Shown piece after piece: positions 34,703 through 43,746 of a DNA stretch of 64,000 nt. Both the position numbers and the translations under genes were made by a program. The notes under the pieces are model-generated. The model was not told where the DNA came from. It did not search any database and worked only from the letters and a program-made list of their open reading frames with translations. The DNA lies in NCBI RefSeq assembly GCF_965644225.1, contig NZ_CBFFRJ010000007.1:5338-69337 (forward strand), given 5' to 3'. The DNA comes from CBFFRJ01 sp965644225. GTDB lineage: Bacteria; Pseudomonadota; Gammaproteobacteria; Enterobacterales; Enterobacteriaceae. Positions within the stretch are counted from its first letter, which is position 1. Every line of letters begins with the position of its first letter.

Positions 34703-36565
34703 ATGAGTTTTGATATAGCCAAATACCCGACGCTGGCGCTGGTCGATTCCACTGCGGAATTGCGTTCGCTGCCAAAAGAGAGCCTGCCGAAACTATGCGA
34801 TGAGTTGCGTCGCTACCTGCTCGACAGCGTGAGCCGTTCCAGCGGACACTTTGCCTCCGGACTTGGCACGGTGGAGTTAACCGTGGCGCTGCACTACGTC
34901 TACAACACGCCCTTTGACCAGCTCGTCTGGGACGTGGGCCATCAGGCTTATCCGCATAAAATTCTGACGGGTCGCCGCGACCGCATCGGGACTATTCGCC
35001 AGAAAAACGGCTTGCATCCGTTCCCCTGGCGGGGCGAAAGCGAGTATGACGTCTTAAGCGTCGGCCACTCTTCGACCTCCATCAGCGCAGGTATTGGTAT
35101 TGCCGTTGCCGCAGCGAAAGAAGGTAAGCAGCGGCGAACCGTCTGCGTCATTGGCGACGGCGCCATAACCGCAGGCATGGCCTTTGAAGCAATGAACCAT
35201 GCAGGCGATATCCGCCCGGATATGCTGGTCGTCCTCAACGATAACGAAATGTCGATTTCAGAGAACGTCGGCGCACTCAACAACCATCTGGCGCAGTTGC
35301 TCTCCGGCAAACTTTATTCGACGCTGCGTGAAGGCGGCAAGAAAGTGCTCTCCGGCGTTCCGCCGATTAAAGAACTGATTAAGCGTACCGAAGAGCACAT
35401 CAAAGGCATGGTAGTGCCGGGAACCTTGTTTGAAGAGCTGGGCTTTAACTATATTGGCCCGGTTGATGGGCATGACGTGCTGGGGCTGGTACAAACCCTG
35501 AAGAATATGCGTGAGCTGAAAGGTCCCCAGTTCCTGCACATTATGACCAAGAAAGGCCGCGGCTATGAGCCGGCGGAAAAAGACCCTATTACCTTCCATG
35601 CGGTGCCGAAATTCGACCCCACCAGCGGAACGCTGCCAAAAAGCAGCGGCGGTATGCCCAGCTACTCGAAGATCTTTGGCGACTGGCTGTGCGAGATGGC
35701 GGCCAAAGACAGTAAACTGATGGCCATTACCCCCGCCATGCGCGAAGGCTCAGGAATGGTGGAGTTCTCACGCAACTTCCCGGATCAATATTTCGACGTT
35801 GCCATCGCCGAGCAGCATTCAGTGACCTTCGCCGCAGGCCTCGCCATTGGCGGTTATAAACCCGTCGTGGCTATCTATTCCACCTTCCTGCAACGGGCCT
35901 ACGATCAGGTGATCCATGACGTCGCCATTCAGAAACTGCCGGTGCTGTTTGCCATTGACCGTGCAGGAATTGTGGGGGCGGACGGGCAGACCCATCAGGG
36001 GGCGTTTGATATCTCTTACCTGCGCTGTATTCCGGATATCGTCATCATGACCCCGAGTGATGAAAACGAGTGCCGCCAGATGCTGTTCACCGGTTATCAC
36101 CATAACGCGGGGCCAAGTGCGGTGCGCTACCCACGTGGTAATGCGCTGGGCGTCACCCTCGAACCCCTGCAAAAACTGCCATTAGGCAAAGGCGTGGTGA
36201 AACGCAAAGGCGAGAAGATTGCCATCCTCAACTTCGGCACACTGCTGCCGGAAGCGGAAAAAGCAGCCCAGGCGCTGGACGCCACCCTGGTCGATATGCG
36301 TTTTGTGAAACCGCTTGATGAGTCATTGATTCTGGAGATGGCTGCACGCCATGAGGCATTGATTACACTGGAAGAAAACGCGATTATCGGTGGGGCAGGC
36401 AGTGGTGTAAACGAGCTCCTGATGTCCCGACGTAAACCGGTTCCGGTGCTAAATCTCGGATTGCCTGACTTCTTTATCCCTCAGGGTACTCAGGATGAAG
36501 CACGCAGCGAACTGGGCCTTGATGCCGCAGGTATTGAAGCCCACATCCGGCGCTGGCTCGCATAA
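34703..36565 (+). CDS. dxs: Dxs, 1-deoxy-D-xylulose-5-phosphate synthase
   Basis: 620 residues, first step of the methylerythritol phosphate pathway, from pyruvate and glyceraldehyde 3-phosphate. Thiamin diphosphate motif GDGAITAG (151-158) ... LNDNEMSIS (178-186), H49, and the glutamate of the central AIAEQHSVTF segment near residue 370 are present. Upstream neighbour ispA uses the end products of the same pathway. Confidence 0.98.
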   Translation: MSFDIAKYPTLALVDSTAELRSLPKESLPKLCDELRRYLLDSVSRSSGHFASGLGTVELTVALHYVYNTPFDQLVWDVGHQAYPHKILTGRRDRIGTIRQKNGLHPFPWRGESEYDVLSVGHSSTSISAGIGIAVAAAKEGKQRRTVCVIGDGAITAGMAFEAMNHAGDIRPDMLVVLNDNEMSISENVGALNNHLAQLLSGKLYSTLREGGKKVLSGVPPIKELIKRTEEHIKGMVVPGTLFEELGFNYIGPVDGHDVLGLVQTLKNMRELKGPQFLHIMTKKGRGYEPAEKDPITFHAVPKFDPTSGTLPKSSGGMPSYSKIFGDWLCEMAAKDSKLMAITPAMREGSGMVEFSRNFPDQYFDVAIAEQHSVTFAAGLAIGGYKPVVAIYSTFLQRAYDQVIHDVAIQKLPVLFAIDRAGIVGADGQTHQGAFDISYLRCIPDIVIMTPSDENECRQMLFTGYHHNAGPSAVRYPRGNALGVTLEPLQKLPLGKGVVKRKGEKIAILNFGTLLPEAEKAAQALDATLVDMRFVKPLDESLILEMAARHEALITLEENAIIGGAGSGVNELLMSRRKPVPVLNLGLPDFFIPQGTQDEARSELGLDAAGIEAHIRRWLA

Positions 36566-36629
36566 CCTCCTCTACCGCTCCTGCTATGCTTAACGGTAAT
36601 GTTTTTTAAACATCAGCAGGAGTGGAACC

Positions 36630-37604
36630 ATGCAATACAACACACTAGGAAAAACAGATCTTAAGGTTTCCCGCCTTTGCCTTGGCTGCATGACATTTGG
36701 CGAGCCTGACCGGGGTAATCACGCCTGGACGCTGCCGGAAGAGAGCAGCCGTCTTCTTATCCAGCACGCCCTGAACGGCGGTATTAACTTCTTCGATACG
36801 GCAAACAGCTACTCTGACGGCAGCAGCGAAGAGATTGTAGGCCGCGCCCTGCGTGATTTTGCCCGTCGTGACGAGGTGGTGGTAGCGACCAAGGTCTACT
36901 ATCCATCCGGCACCCTGACGGAAGGCCTCTCCCGGGCGCAAATTTTACGTTCCATCGATGACAGCCTGACACGCCTGGGCATGGAATATGTCGATATACT
37001 GCAAATTCACCGCTGGGACTACAACACCCCCATTGAAGAGACGCTGGAAGCCCTGAATGACGTGGTGAAAGCGGGGAAAGCACGTTATATCGGCGCATCA
37101 TCCATGCACGCGCACCAGTTTGCGCAGACCCTGAAACTGCAACAGCAGCACGGCTGGGCGCAGTTTGTCACCATGCAGGACCATTACAATCTGATTTACC
37201 GTGAAGAAGAACGCGAAATGCTGCCGCTGTGCGATCAGGAAGGTGTGGCCGTCATTCCCTGGAGCCCGCTGGCCCGCGGCCGCCTGACGCGTCCCTGGGG
37301 TGAAACGACAGCGCGTCTGGTCTCCGATCAGGTAGGGCGAAAACTCTATAACGAGGATGATGAAAACGATGCGCAGATTGCCGAACGCCTTGGGGCTATA
37401 GCCGATGAAACCGGTGCCACCCGCGCTCAGGTAGCGCTGGCCTGGCTGCTGAGTAAACCCGGCATTGCCGCACCGATCATTGGCGCCTCTCGCGAAGAGC
37501 AAATGGATGAGTTGTTACAGGCCGTGGATTTGACGCTTAAACCGGAACAGATTGCCGAAATGGAAACACCGTACAAACAGCACCCGGTGGTGGGATTTAA
37601 ATAA
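36630..37604 (+). CDS. yajO: YajO, aldo-keto reductase
   Basis: 324 residues, the E. coli length. The aldo-keto reductase tetrad is visible: D and Y in FFDTANSYSDG, K in VVATKVYY and H in DILQIHRWD. NADPH binding follows in the C-terminal barrel (PIIGASREEQ). E. coli YajO is reported to support thiamin synthesis from ribulose 5-phosphate and also acts on methylglyoxal-type carbonyls; physiological substrate uncertain. AGGAG is placed ideally. Probably read through from dxs. Confidence 0.94.
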   Translation: MQYNTLGKTDLKVSRLCLGCMTFGEPDRGNHAWTLPEESSRLLIQHALNGGINFFDTANSYSDGSSEEIVGRALRDFARRDEVVVATKVYYPSGTLTEGLSRAQILRSIDDSLTRLGMEYVDILQIHRWDYNTPIEETLEALNDVVKAGKARYIGASSMHAHQFAQTLKLQQQHGWAQFVTMQDHYNLIYREEEREMLPLCDQEGVAVIPWSPLARGRLTRPWGETTARLVSDQVGRKLYNEDDENDAQIAERLGAIADETGATRAQVALAWLLSKPGIAAPIIGASREEQMDELLQAVDLTLKPEQIAEMETPYKQHPVVGFK

Positions 37605-37613
37605 GCCATCTGC

Positions 37614-37644
37614 CGTCGCCCTCTTCCGGCGGGAGAGGGCGACG
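37614..37644. terminator. Strong hairpin between convergent yajO and pgpA
   Basis: Perfect 11-bp arms CGTCGCCCTCT / AGAGGGCGACG with a 9-base loop. There is no T run on either strand, so it may act as an mRNA end stabiliser or a factor-assisted terminator rather than a classic intrinsic terminator. Confidence 0.55.
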
Positions 37645-37654
37645 AAGCTGAGTG

Positions 37655-38173
37655 CTACAAGAGACCAATTGGCCAGTGATGGCCCACAACGTAGAGAATG
37701 CCTGCGGAGATGATCCCGGCGACAATATCGTCCACCATAATGCCCATCCCGCCGTGGACATTGCGGTCAAACCAGCGAATCGGCCAGGGCTTCCACATAT
37801 CAAGAATACGGAAGATAACAAACCCGGCGGCGACCCATTGCCAGTCATGAGTCGGCAGCGCCATCAGGGTTATCCACATCCCGATAAACTCATCCCAGAC
37901 AATACTGCCGTGGTCATGGACGCCCATATCTTTTGCCGTCCGGTGACACAGATAGACACCAAGACAGATCCCCAGCATCACCAACAGCGAGTAAAGCTGC
38001 CAGGGCAGCAGCACCATCAGATACCAGAAAGGAATAGCGGCCAGTGAACCCATGGTTCCAGGCACTATCGGGCTTAATCCACTGCCAAACCCGGTGGCCA
38101 ACAGATGCCATGGGTTACTCATTCTGAGACGGCTTTTGGCGATGTCTTTCTTAAAGAGAGGCAAAGTGATCAT
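37655..38173 (-). CDS. pgpA: PgpA, phosphatidylglycerophosphatase A
   Basis: 172 residues, inner membrane enzyme that removes the phosphate of phosphatidylglycerol phosphate. Conserved HDHGSIVWDEFIGMW motif (metal-binding aspartate and glutamate) near the middle, with hydrophobic helices around it. Overlaps the 3' end of thiL by 23 bases, as expected for the thiL-pgpA pair. Confidence 0.97.
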   Translation of the reverse strand: MITLPLFKKDIAKSRLRMSNPWHLLATGFGSGLSPIVPGTMGSLAAIPFWYLMVLLPWQLYSLLVMLGICLGVYLCHRTAKDMGVHDHGSIVWDEFIGMWITLMALPTHDWQWVAAGFVIFRILDMWKPWPIRWFDRNVHGGMGIMVDDIVAGIISAGILYVVGHHWPIGLL

Positions 38174-39128
38174 ATCCTTTCAGGTTGAGCGTCACCGCCT
38201 TGTCGTCGCGGGTAAAGTGTAATCCGTCAACGTCTGCACTCATCTGCCCGATGCAGGTCACTGGTACGCCCAGCCTGGCAACCGCCACATCCAGTGCTCC
38301 GCGATTAAGTTCGGGGACGGTAAAGCAAAGTTCGTAATCTTCGCCGCCAGACAGCGCCCAGTGCAGCGCTTGTTGCGCATCAGCATGGCGTTTAAGCGCC
38401 TCTGAATACGGCAACGCCGCAAGATCCACGCGTGCGCCGCAGCCGCTGGCCTGCAGAATATGTCCAAGATCGGAAATCAGACCATCGGAGAGATCGATAG
38501 CGGAACTTGCCAGATTGCGCAGCGCCTGGCCGTGCAGCACCCGGGGAGTCGGACGTAAATGGCGCGCAAGCAGATATTCTGCATCGTCAGCATCATCTAC
38601 CTGGAGACGATCCTGTAAAATCGCCAGCCCGGCCGCACTGTCGCCCGGCGTGCCTGTCACATAAATCCAGTCGCCAGGTCTGGCGCCGGAGCGCTTAATG
38701 GCCCGCCCGACAGGAACGTAACCATGGATACCCAGCGTCATAGAGAGCGGGCCACGCGTGGTGTCACCACCAATAAGCTGCATATCGTAGTAGCTAAGCT
38801 GCTCAAACAGGCTGTCACTAAAGGTTTTTAACCAGGCTTCATCGATATCCGGAAGGGTGAGCGCCAGAGTGAGCCATGCCGGATCCGCCCCCATTGCCGC
38901 CAGATCGCTGAGATTGACCGCCAGCGCTTTGTAAGCCAAATCGGCAGGATCGATATCAGGAAGAAAGTGGATCCCTGAGACCAGAGTATCAGTACTGATT
39001 GCCAGGGTTTGCTTTTCGGGAATATTGAGTAGCGCGCAGTCATCGCCAATGCCGGTTTCAACATCACGACGGGCGCTTTTAACACGATCAAAATAACGGG
39101 CGATCAGGGAAAATTCGCCACATGCCAT
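38151..39128 (-). CDS. thiL: ThiL, thiamin-monophosphate kinase
   Basis: 325 residues; phosphorylates thiamin monophosphate to the active diphosphate, last step of the pathway. PurM-like fold with the N-terminal GIGDDCALL motif (metal and ATP site), the VNLSDLAAMGA segment and GGDTTRGP. Lies 77 bases after nusB, with a strong terminator between them. Confidence 0.97.
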   Translation of the reverse strand: MACGEFSLIARYFDRVKSARRDVETGIGDDCALLNIPEKQTLAISTDTLVSGIHFLPDIDPADLAYKALAVNLSDLAAMGADPAWLTLALTLPDIDEAWLKTFSDSLFEQLSYYDMQLIGGDTTRGPLSMTLGIHGYVPVGRAIKRSGARPGDWIYVTGTPGDSAAGLAILQDRLQVDDADDAEYLLARHLRPTPRVLHGQALRNLASSAIDLSDGLISDLGHILQASGCGARVDLAALPYSEALKRHADAQQALHWALSGGEDYELCFTVPELNRGALDVAVARLGVPVTCIGQMSADVDGLHFTRDDKAVTLNLKGYDHFASL

Positions 39129-39159
39129 ACGTTATGCCTCAGCATAGAAAAGAAAAAAA

Positions 39160-39197
39160 CCGGACCGGGTACGGTGAGTGCACGTACCCGGTTCCGG
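39160..39197 (-). terminator. Strong terminator between nusB and thiL
   Basis: Stem of 14-15 pairs, CCGGAACCGGGTACG / CGTACCCGGTCCGG with one bulge, a 9-base loop and seven T on the minus strand. It lies right after nusB, so only part of the rib-nusB transcription should continue into thiL-pgpA unless antitermination occurs. Confidence 0.9.
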
Positions 39198-39205
39198 CTT
39201 GAGGA

Positions 39206-39625
39206 TTACTTCCTGTTGGGACGAATCACGGGCGCGGCTTTGTCGAGCACGCCATTAACAAACTTGTGGCTATCTTCAGCACCGAAGGTTTTTGCCAGCT
39301 CAATCGCTTCGTTAATCGCGACTTTGTATGGCACATCTGAACGTTTGGACAGCTCAAACAGTGCAATACGCAGTACCGCTTTCTCAACCTGACCCAGCTC
39401 TTCGAGCAGACGGGACAGGTACGGCTTCATCAGGCCATCGAGATACGCGCTGTTAGTCGCCACCCCGCTTAACAGTTCACGGAAGTACGCGACATCAACA
39501 TCTTTCACGTCCTGTTCCGCCAGGAACTGGTATTCGACATCAGCGACGTCGTTCTGGGACAACTGCCAGGAATAGAGTGCCTGGACAGCACACTCACGGG
39601 CGCGGCGACGAGCAGCAGGTTTCAC
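39206..39625 (-). CDS. nusB: NusB, transcription antitermination factor
   Basis: 139 residues, all-helical RNA-binding protein that with NusE (S10) binds boxA of rRNA operons. Starts MKPAARRRARECAVQALYSW, the arginine-rich RNA-binding N-terminus. 20 bases after ribE. Confidence 0.98.
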   Translation of the reverse strand: MKPAARRRARECAVQALYSWQLSQNDVADVEYQFLAEQDVKDVDVAYFRELLSGVATNSAYLDGLMKPYLSRLLEELGQVEKAVLRIALFELSKRSDVPYKVAINEAIELAKTFGAEDSHKFVNGVLDKAAPVIRPNRK

Positions 39626-39645
39626 GGATTTCCCCTTACAAAAAA

Positions 39646-40116
39646 TCAGGCCTTGATGGCTTTCAATACATTAATCATTTCAAGCGCGGTCAATGCAGCT
39701 TCCGCGCCTTTGTTGCCAGCTTTAGTGCCGGCACGTTCGATAGCTTGTTCAATGCTTTCGGTGGTCAATACACCAAAAGCGACCGGAATTTCGCTGTCCT
39801 GAGCGACGTGCGCCAGGCCATTGCTTGCTCCACCAGCCACATATTCAAAGTGAGCAGTACCGCCACGAATAACCGTACCCAGCGCAATCACCGCGTCATA
39901 TTTACCGGTTTTCGCCAGTGCGCCTGCCGCCAGCGGCAGCTCATAAGCACCTGGAACCCATACCACGGTAATATTGTCATCTTTAACCTGGCCGATACGT
40001 TTCAGGGCGTCAATCGCACCTTCCAGCAGGCTGTCATTGATAAAGTTGTTGAAACGCGCAATGGTGATGGCGACGCGAGCGTCCGGAGTAGCAACGTTAG
40101 CTTCAATAATGTTCAT
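39646..40116 (-). CDS. ribE: RibE (RibH), 6,7-dimethyl-8-ribityllumazine synthase
   Basis: 156 residues, penultimate step of riboflavin synthesis; 60-mer shell. Motifs VWVPGAYELP and ALGTVIRGGTAHFEYV (catalytic histidine in the latter) are present. Named ribE in E. coli, ribH in other systems. Lies 88 bases after ribD. Confidence 0.97.
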   Translation of the reverse strand: MNIIEANVATPDARVAITIARFNNFINDSLLEGAIDALKRIGQVKDDNITVVWVPGAYELPLAAGALAKTGKYDAVIALGTVIRGGTAHFEYVAGGASNGLAHVAQDSEIPVAFGVLTTESIEQAIERAGTKAGNKGAEAALTALEMINVLKAIKA

Positions 40117-40204
40117 ACTTTTCCTTCACAGGTTCTGTAAGACCCCGCAGGGGGGCGGATTTTATCATAATATTTGACGCACTGCTTCCCTTTTACAGGA
40201 GTCG

Positions 40205-41308
40205 CTACGCGTGGGTGAGATGCAGGCAGAGGTCGGGGCCAACCTGTCGTATCTCATTGAATTTAAACTGAGGAGCATCTGCCAGTGCGCTAAGACCTGG
40301 CAATACGCATAGTCCCCGGGCATCGCTCCCCAGCAATTTCGGGGCAACATAAACCATCAGCTCATCCACCAGGCCTGCCTGGAGTAGCGCCCCGGCCAGA
40401 CTGGCGCCAGCCTCAACCCAGATACTGTTGATCTGCTGTTTTCCCAACAGCATCATCATTGAGACCAGATCGGTACGCCCATTATATTCCGGCACTGGCA
40501 GTTCATGAACCGAATCAGGCCAGCGACGCGTATCAGGCGTCGTGCGGGCAAACCAGGTTTCACCCGGTTCATGCACCAGCGCATGCTCCGGCGTCACCCG
40601 ATTTTGGCTGTCGACGACAATGCGCAGCGGCTGGCGTAGGTTTTCACGCGGGTACAGCGCCTGAATATCAGCACTCAGCTCGTCCCAACGCACCGTCAGC
40701 TTAGGATTGTCTGCCAGTACGGTGGCGCTGCTGGTCAGAATGGCATGACTCTGGGCACGCAGGCGCTGCACATCCCGACGCGCCTGCGGCGAGGTTATCC
40801 ACTGGCTTTCACCGCTCGCCATCGCAGTGCGACCGTCAAGGGATGCCCCGAGTTTGAGCTGCACCCAGGGAAAGCCGGTGCGCATCCGCTTGAGGAAGCC
40901 CTTATTCAGCGCTTCGGCTTCAGGCACCATCAGGCTGTGGCTGACCTCAATCCCCTCTTGCTTTAAGCGGTAGAGTCCACGCCCCTGTACCTGCGGGTTG
41001 GGATCCTGCATCGCGGCGACCACGCGGGAAACACCGGCATGAATTAATGCTTCACAGCACGGCGGTGTCCGTCCGTGATGGCTGCAAGGCTCAAGGGTGA
41101 CATAGGCCGTTGCCCCTTTCGCTTTTTCACCCGCCATACGCAGCGCGTGTACTTCAGCATGCGGCTCGCCGGCACGATAGTGGAACCCCTCGCCCACAAT
41201 CTCGCCATCTTTGACGATAACGCAGCCGACATTGGGATTCGGATGGGTGGTAAAACGCCCGCGTTGCGCCAGTTTTAGCGCCCGCGCCATGTACATTTCG
41301 TCCTGCAT
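40205..41308 (-). CDS. ribD: RibD, bifunctional riboflavin deaminase/reductase
   Basis: 367 residues, two domains: N-terminal deaminase (1-~145) with zinc ligands H50, C75, C84 and the catalytic E52 (HAEVHAL, PCSHHGRTPPC), and C-terminal NADPH reductase (146-367) with KLGASLDGRTAM. Catalyses the second and third steps after GTP cyclohydrolase II. The start is only 2 bases after nrdR, indicating an operon nrdR-ribD-ribE-nusB. Confidence 0.98.
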   Translation of the reverse strand: MQDEMYMARALKLAQRGRFTTHPNPNVGCVIVKDGEIVGEGFHYRAGEPHAEVHALRMAGEKAKGATAYVTLEPCSHHGRTPPCCEALIHAGVSRVVAAMQDPNPQVQGRGLYRLKQEGIEVSHSLMVPEAEALNKGFLKRMRTGFPWVQLKLGASLDGRTAMASGESQWITSPQARRDVQRLRAQSHAILTSSATVLADNPKLTVRWDELSADIQALYPRENLRQPLRIVVDSQNRVTPEHALVHEPGETWFARTTPDTRRWPDSVHELPVPEYNGRTDLVSMMMLLGKQQINSIWVEAGASLAGALLQAGLVDELMVYVAPKLLGSDARGLCVLPGLSALADAPQFKFNEIRQVGPDLCLHLTHA

Positions 41309-41310
41309 GA

Positions 41311-41760
41311 TCAGTCCTGTAAGCGGGCGATCTCTTCGCCAAATTCACGGATATCTTCGAAACTACGGTACACCGAGGCAAAGCGAATATAGGCCACTTT
41401 ATCGAGTTTCTTAAGCTGTTCCATTACCAGATTGCCAATCATTTTACTGGCAATTTCGCGCTCACCGGTTGCCCGTAATTGCGACTTAATGTGATTTAAG
41501 GCCATTTCAACGTCATCGGCGCTAACCGGGCGCTTTTCAAGCGCTTTCTGGATACCGCGGCGCAACTTATCTTCATTGAATGGCTCGCGAACGTCATTAC
41601 TCTTGACGACTCTGGGCATCACCAGCTCCGCGACTTCAAACGTTGTAAAACGTTCATTGCAGACCAGACACTGACGACGACGGCGAACAGATGACCCTTC
41701 CCCCACAAGGCGAGAATCGATTACTTTGGTATCCACGGCGAAACAGAATGGGCAATGCAT
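41311..41760 (-). CDS. nrdR: NrdR, ribonucleotide reductase repressor
   Basis: 149 residues. Zinc ribbon with C3, C6, C31 and C34, then an ATP-cone domain (about 49-139) that senses ATP/dATP. Represses nrdAB, nrdHIEF and nrdDG by binding NrdR boxes. First gene of the riboflavin operon. Confidence 0.98.
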   Translation of the reverse strand: MHCPFCFAVDTKVIDSRLVGEGSSVRRRRQCLVCNERFTTFEVAELVMPRVVKSNDVREPFNEDKLRRGIQKALEKRPVSADDVEMALNHIKSQLRATGEREIASKMIGNLVMEQLKKLDKVAYIRFASVYRSFEDIREFGEEIARLQD

Positions 41761-41913
41761 ACGACGTCCTGACGTGTGAGTGAATTAAAATCTATTTTAC
41801 CCTGAACTGGCGTGACAACAAAGACGGGCCGATTTTGAGACAATGGATAGATGGCAACCCGGCCGTTACTCACTACCATTATGAATATCTTCAATTTCAA
41901 GGAAACAGACACA

Positions 41914-42456
41914 ATGACAAGACGTTACCTAAGATCCCTGTTGCTGGGAAGCGTTTTCGCCCTTAGCGCCTGCGCCCAGCAAGGGGAAGTCGGCCAGTTA
42001 AACCAAAGCGTCAGTACGCTGAATAATGAAATGAGCAAGCTGAACAAAGAGACGGTAAAAATCACCCAGCAAAACGCGCTGAACGCAAAATCCACCAATG
42101 GCGTTTATCTGCTGCCAGGCTCTAATACCCCGGCGCGACTGAACAGCCAGGTGGGCATGTTACGTATGTCTTTGAAAAATATCGTACCGAATGCCGGAGG
42201 AACCCGCGTCACGCTGCGTATTCAGGGGGAATCCAGCGAGCCGCTGCCCGCTTTTAACGGCACCGTAGAGTGGGGGCAGATTCAGGGGACAACCGATAAC
42301 TATCAGGAAGTTAACGTCCAGAACCAGCTGATGGGCGCGCCGGCCAGCACCCTGGCGCCCAGCGATGTTGACGTTGCATTGCAGTTAGATGGCATTACCC
42401 CAGAACAACTGGGTTTTGTGCGTATCCACGATATTCAGCCTGTCACACCTGAGTAA
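41914..42456 (+). CDS. yajI: YajI, lipoprotein of unknown function
   Basis: 180 residues from the ATG at 41914 (AAGGA upstream), one longer than E. coli YajI. Lipoprotein signal M-T-R-R...LLLGS with lipobox L-S-A-C at about residues 18-21. A short coiled-coil region follows (QLNQSVSTLNNEMSKLNKET), then a DUF3251 domain. Divergent from nrdR. The function is unknown. Confidence 0.92.
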   Translation: MTRRYLRSLLLGSVFALSACAQQGEVGQLNQSVSTLNNEMSKLNKETVKITQQNALNAKSTNGVYLLPGSNTPARLNSQVGMLRMSLKNIVPNAGGTRVTLRIQGESSEPLPAFNGTVEWGQIQGTTDNYQEVNVQNQLMGAPASTLAPSDVDVALQLDGITPEQLGFVRIHDIQPVTPE

Positions 42457-42581
42457 TCCGCCGCAGTCTGTCGTTTTTTCTCACACTTTGTCACCTGTTC
42501 TTCACCGCCTGATCGTCATCAGGCGGCTTTCATTTATTGGCAACCATGATGATTGCCAGTACAATCCCCGCTAATTATTAC

Positions 42582-42609
42582 ACGCAAACGTGAACGCAAT
42601 CGATTACGT
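42582..42609. promoter_or_regulatory. Tandem PurR/CytR-like operators upstream of tsx
   Basis: ACGCAATCGATTACGT at 42594-42609 fits the LacI-family PurR consensus (ACGCAAACGTTTNCGT) closely, and the overlapping ACGCAAACGTGAACGC at 42582-42597 fits more weakly. tsx in E. coli is controlled by CytR, DeoR and CRP and is a reported PurR target, so nucleoside-responsive control is expected. Confidence 0.6.
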
Positions 42610-42621
42610 GCGTGTCAGTAA

Positions 42622-42663
42622 TGTGAAACAACACATATTTTTGTGAGCAAGGATACTTATAAT
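42622..42663 (+). promoter_or_regulatory. tsx promoter with CRP-like site
   Basis: TGTGAAACAACACATA at 42622-42637 resembles a CRP site (left half perfect, right half 3 of 5). A perfect -10 hexamer TATAAT is at 42658-42663, 88 bases before the tsx start. The distance of ~34 bases from CRP centre to the -10 places CRP at a class II-like position. Confidence 0.6.
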
Positions 42664-42750
42664 AACCTCGCAAAAACATGAAACATTTAGCAACGCAATG
42701 CGTGCATTCTTTCATTCCCGTAAGGGAACTCTCTTATCAGTGGCATAATT

Positions 42751-43635
42751 ATGAAAAAAACATTACTTGCAGCTGGCGCTGCGCTGGCGATCACAACGTC
42801 CTTCTCTGTGAGCGCAGCGGAAACCAACAAACCGGAATATGTATCTGACTGGTGGCATCAGAGCGTTAACGTGGTAGGCAGCTATCACACCCGCTTCGGA
42901 CCGCAGGTTCGCAACGACACCTACCTGGAATACGAAGCTTTTGCTAAAAAAGACTGGTTCGACTTCTACGGCTACCTTGACGCCCCGGTATTCTTCGGCG
43001 GTAACACCGACGCGAAAGGTATCTGGAACCACGGCTCTCCGCTGTTTATGGAAATTGAACCGCGCTTCTCTATTGATAAGCTGACCGGTACCGATCTGAG
43101 CTTCGGTCCGTTTAAAGAGTGGTACTTCGCCAATAACTACATCTACGACATGGGCCGCAACACTGCTGGTCGTCAGAGCACCTGGTATATGGGTCTGGGT
43201 ACCGACATCGATACCGGTCTGCCGATGAGCCTGTCCCTGAACGTCTACGCGAAATACCAGTGGCAGAACTACGGCGCCGCAAACGAAAACGAGTGGGACG
43301 GCTACCGTTTCAAAGTGAAATACTTCGTACCGATCACCTCTCTGTGGGGCGGCCAGCTGAGCTATATCGGCTTCACCAACTTCGACTGGGGTTCAGAGCT
43401 GGGTGACAAAGATTTCCACGACCTGAACAACAAACGTGCGCGCACCAACGATTCCATCGCCTCCAGCCACATTCTGTCTCTGGGCTACGATCACTGGCAC
43501 TACTCTGTTGTTGCCCGTTACTGGCACAACGGCGGCCAGTGGAACGACGACGCCAGCCTGAATTTTGGCAACGGCGAATTCAACGTCCGTTCAACCGGTT
43601 GGGGTGGTTATCTGGTCGTGGGTTACAACTTCTAA
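42751..43635 (+). CDS. tsx: Tsx, outer-membrane nucleoside channel
   Basis: 294 residues, the E. coli length, with a signal peptide (MKKTLLAAGAALAITTSFSVSA, cleaved near 22). 12-stranded beta-barrel that passes nucleosides and also serves phage T6 and colicin K in E. coli; aromatic residues ending in N-F at the C-terminus are the barrel-assembly signal. Followed by a strong terminator. Confidence 0.98.
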   Translation: MKKTLLAAGAALAITTSFSVSAAETNKPEYVSDWWHQSVNVVGSYHTRFGPQVRNDTYLEYEAFAKKDWFDFYGYLDAPVFFGGNTDAKGIWNHGSPLFMEIEPRFSIDKLTGTDLSFGPFKEWYFANNYIYDMGRNTAGRQSTWYMGLGTDIDTGLPMSLSLNVYAKYQWQNYGAANENEWDGYRFKVKYFVPITSLWGGQLSYIGFTNFDWGSELGDKDFHDLNNKRARTNDSIASSHILSLGYDHWHYSVVARYWHNGGQWNDDASLNFGNGEFNVRSTGWGGYLVVGYNF

Positions 43636-43670
43636 GCGAAGTTTTCCTTCAGTCTCAAAGAATGACCTGA

Positions 43671-43708
43671 AAAAAAGCACCGAACGAGACTCTCGTCGGT
43701 GCTTTTTT
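43671..43708 (+). terminator. tsx terminator
   Basis: Stem GCACCGA / TCGGTGC extended by inner CGAG/CTCG pairing, flanked by A6 and T6; 36 bases after the tsx stop and able to act on both strands. Confidence 0.92.
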
Positions 43709-43746
43709 ACCTTCGTAACGCCCGTGGTGATAGGGCTAACGCAGGT

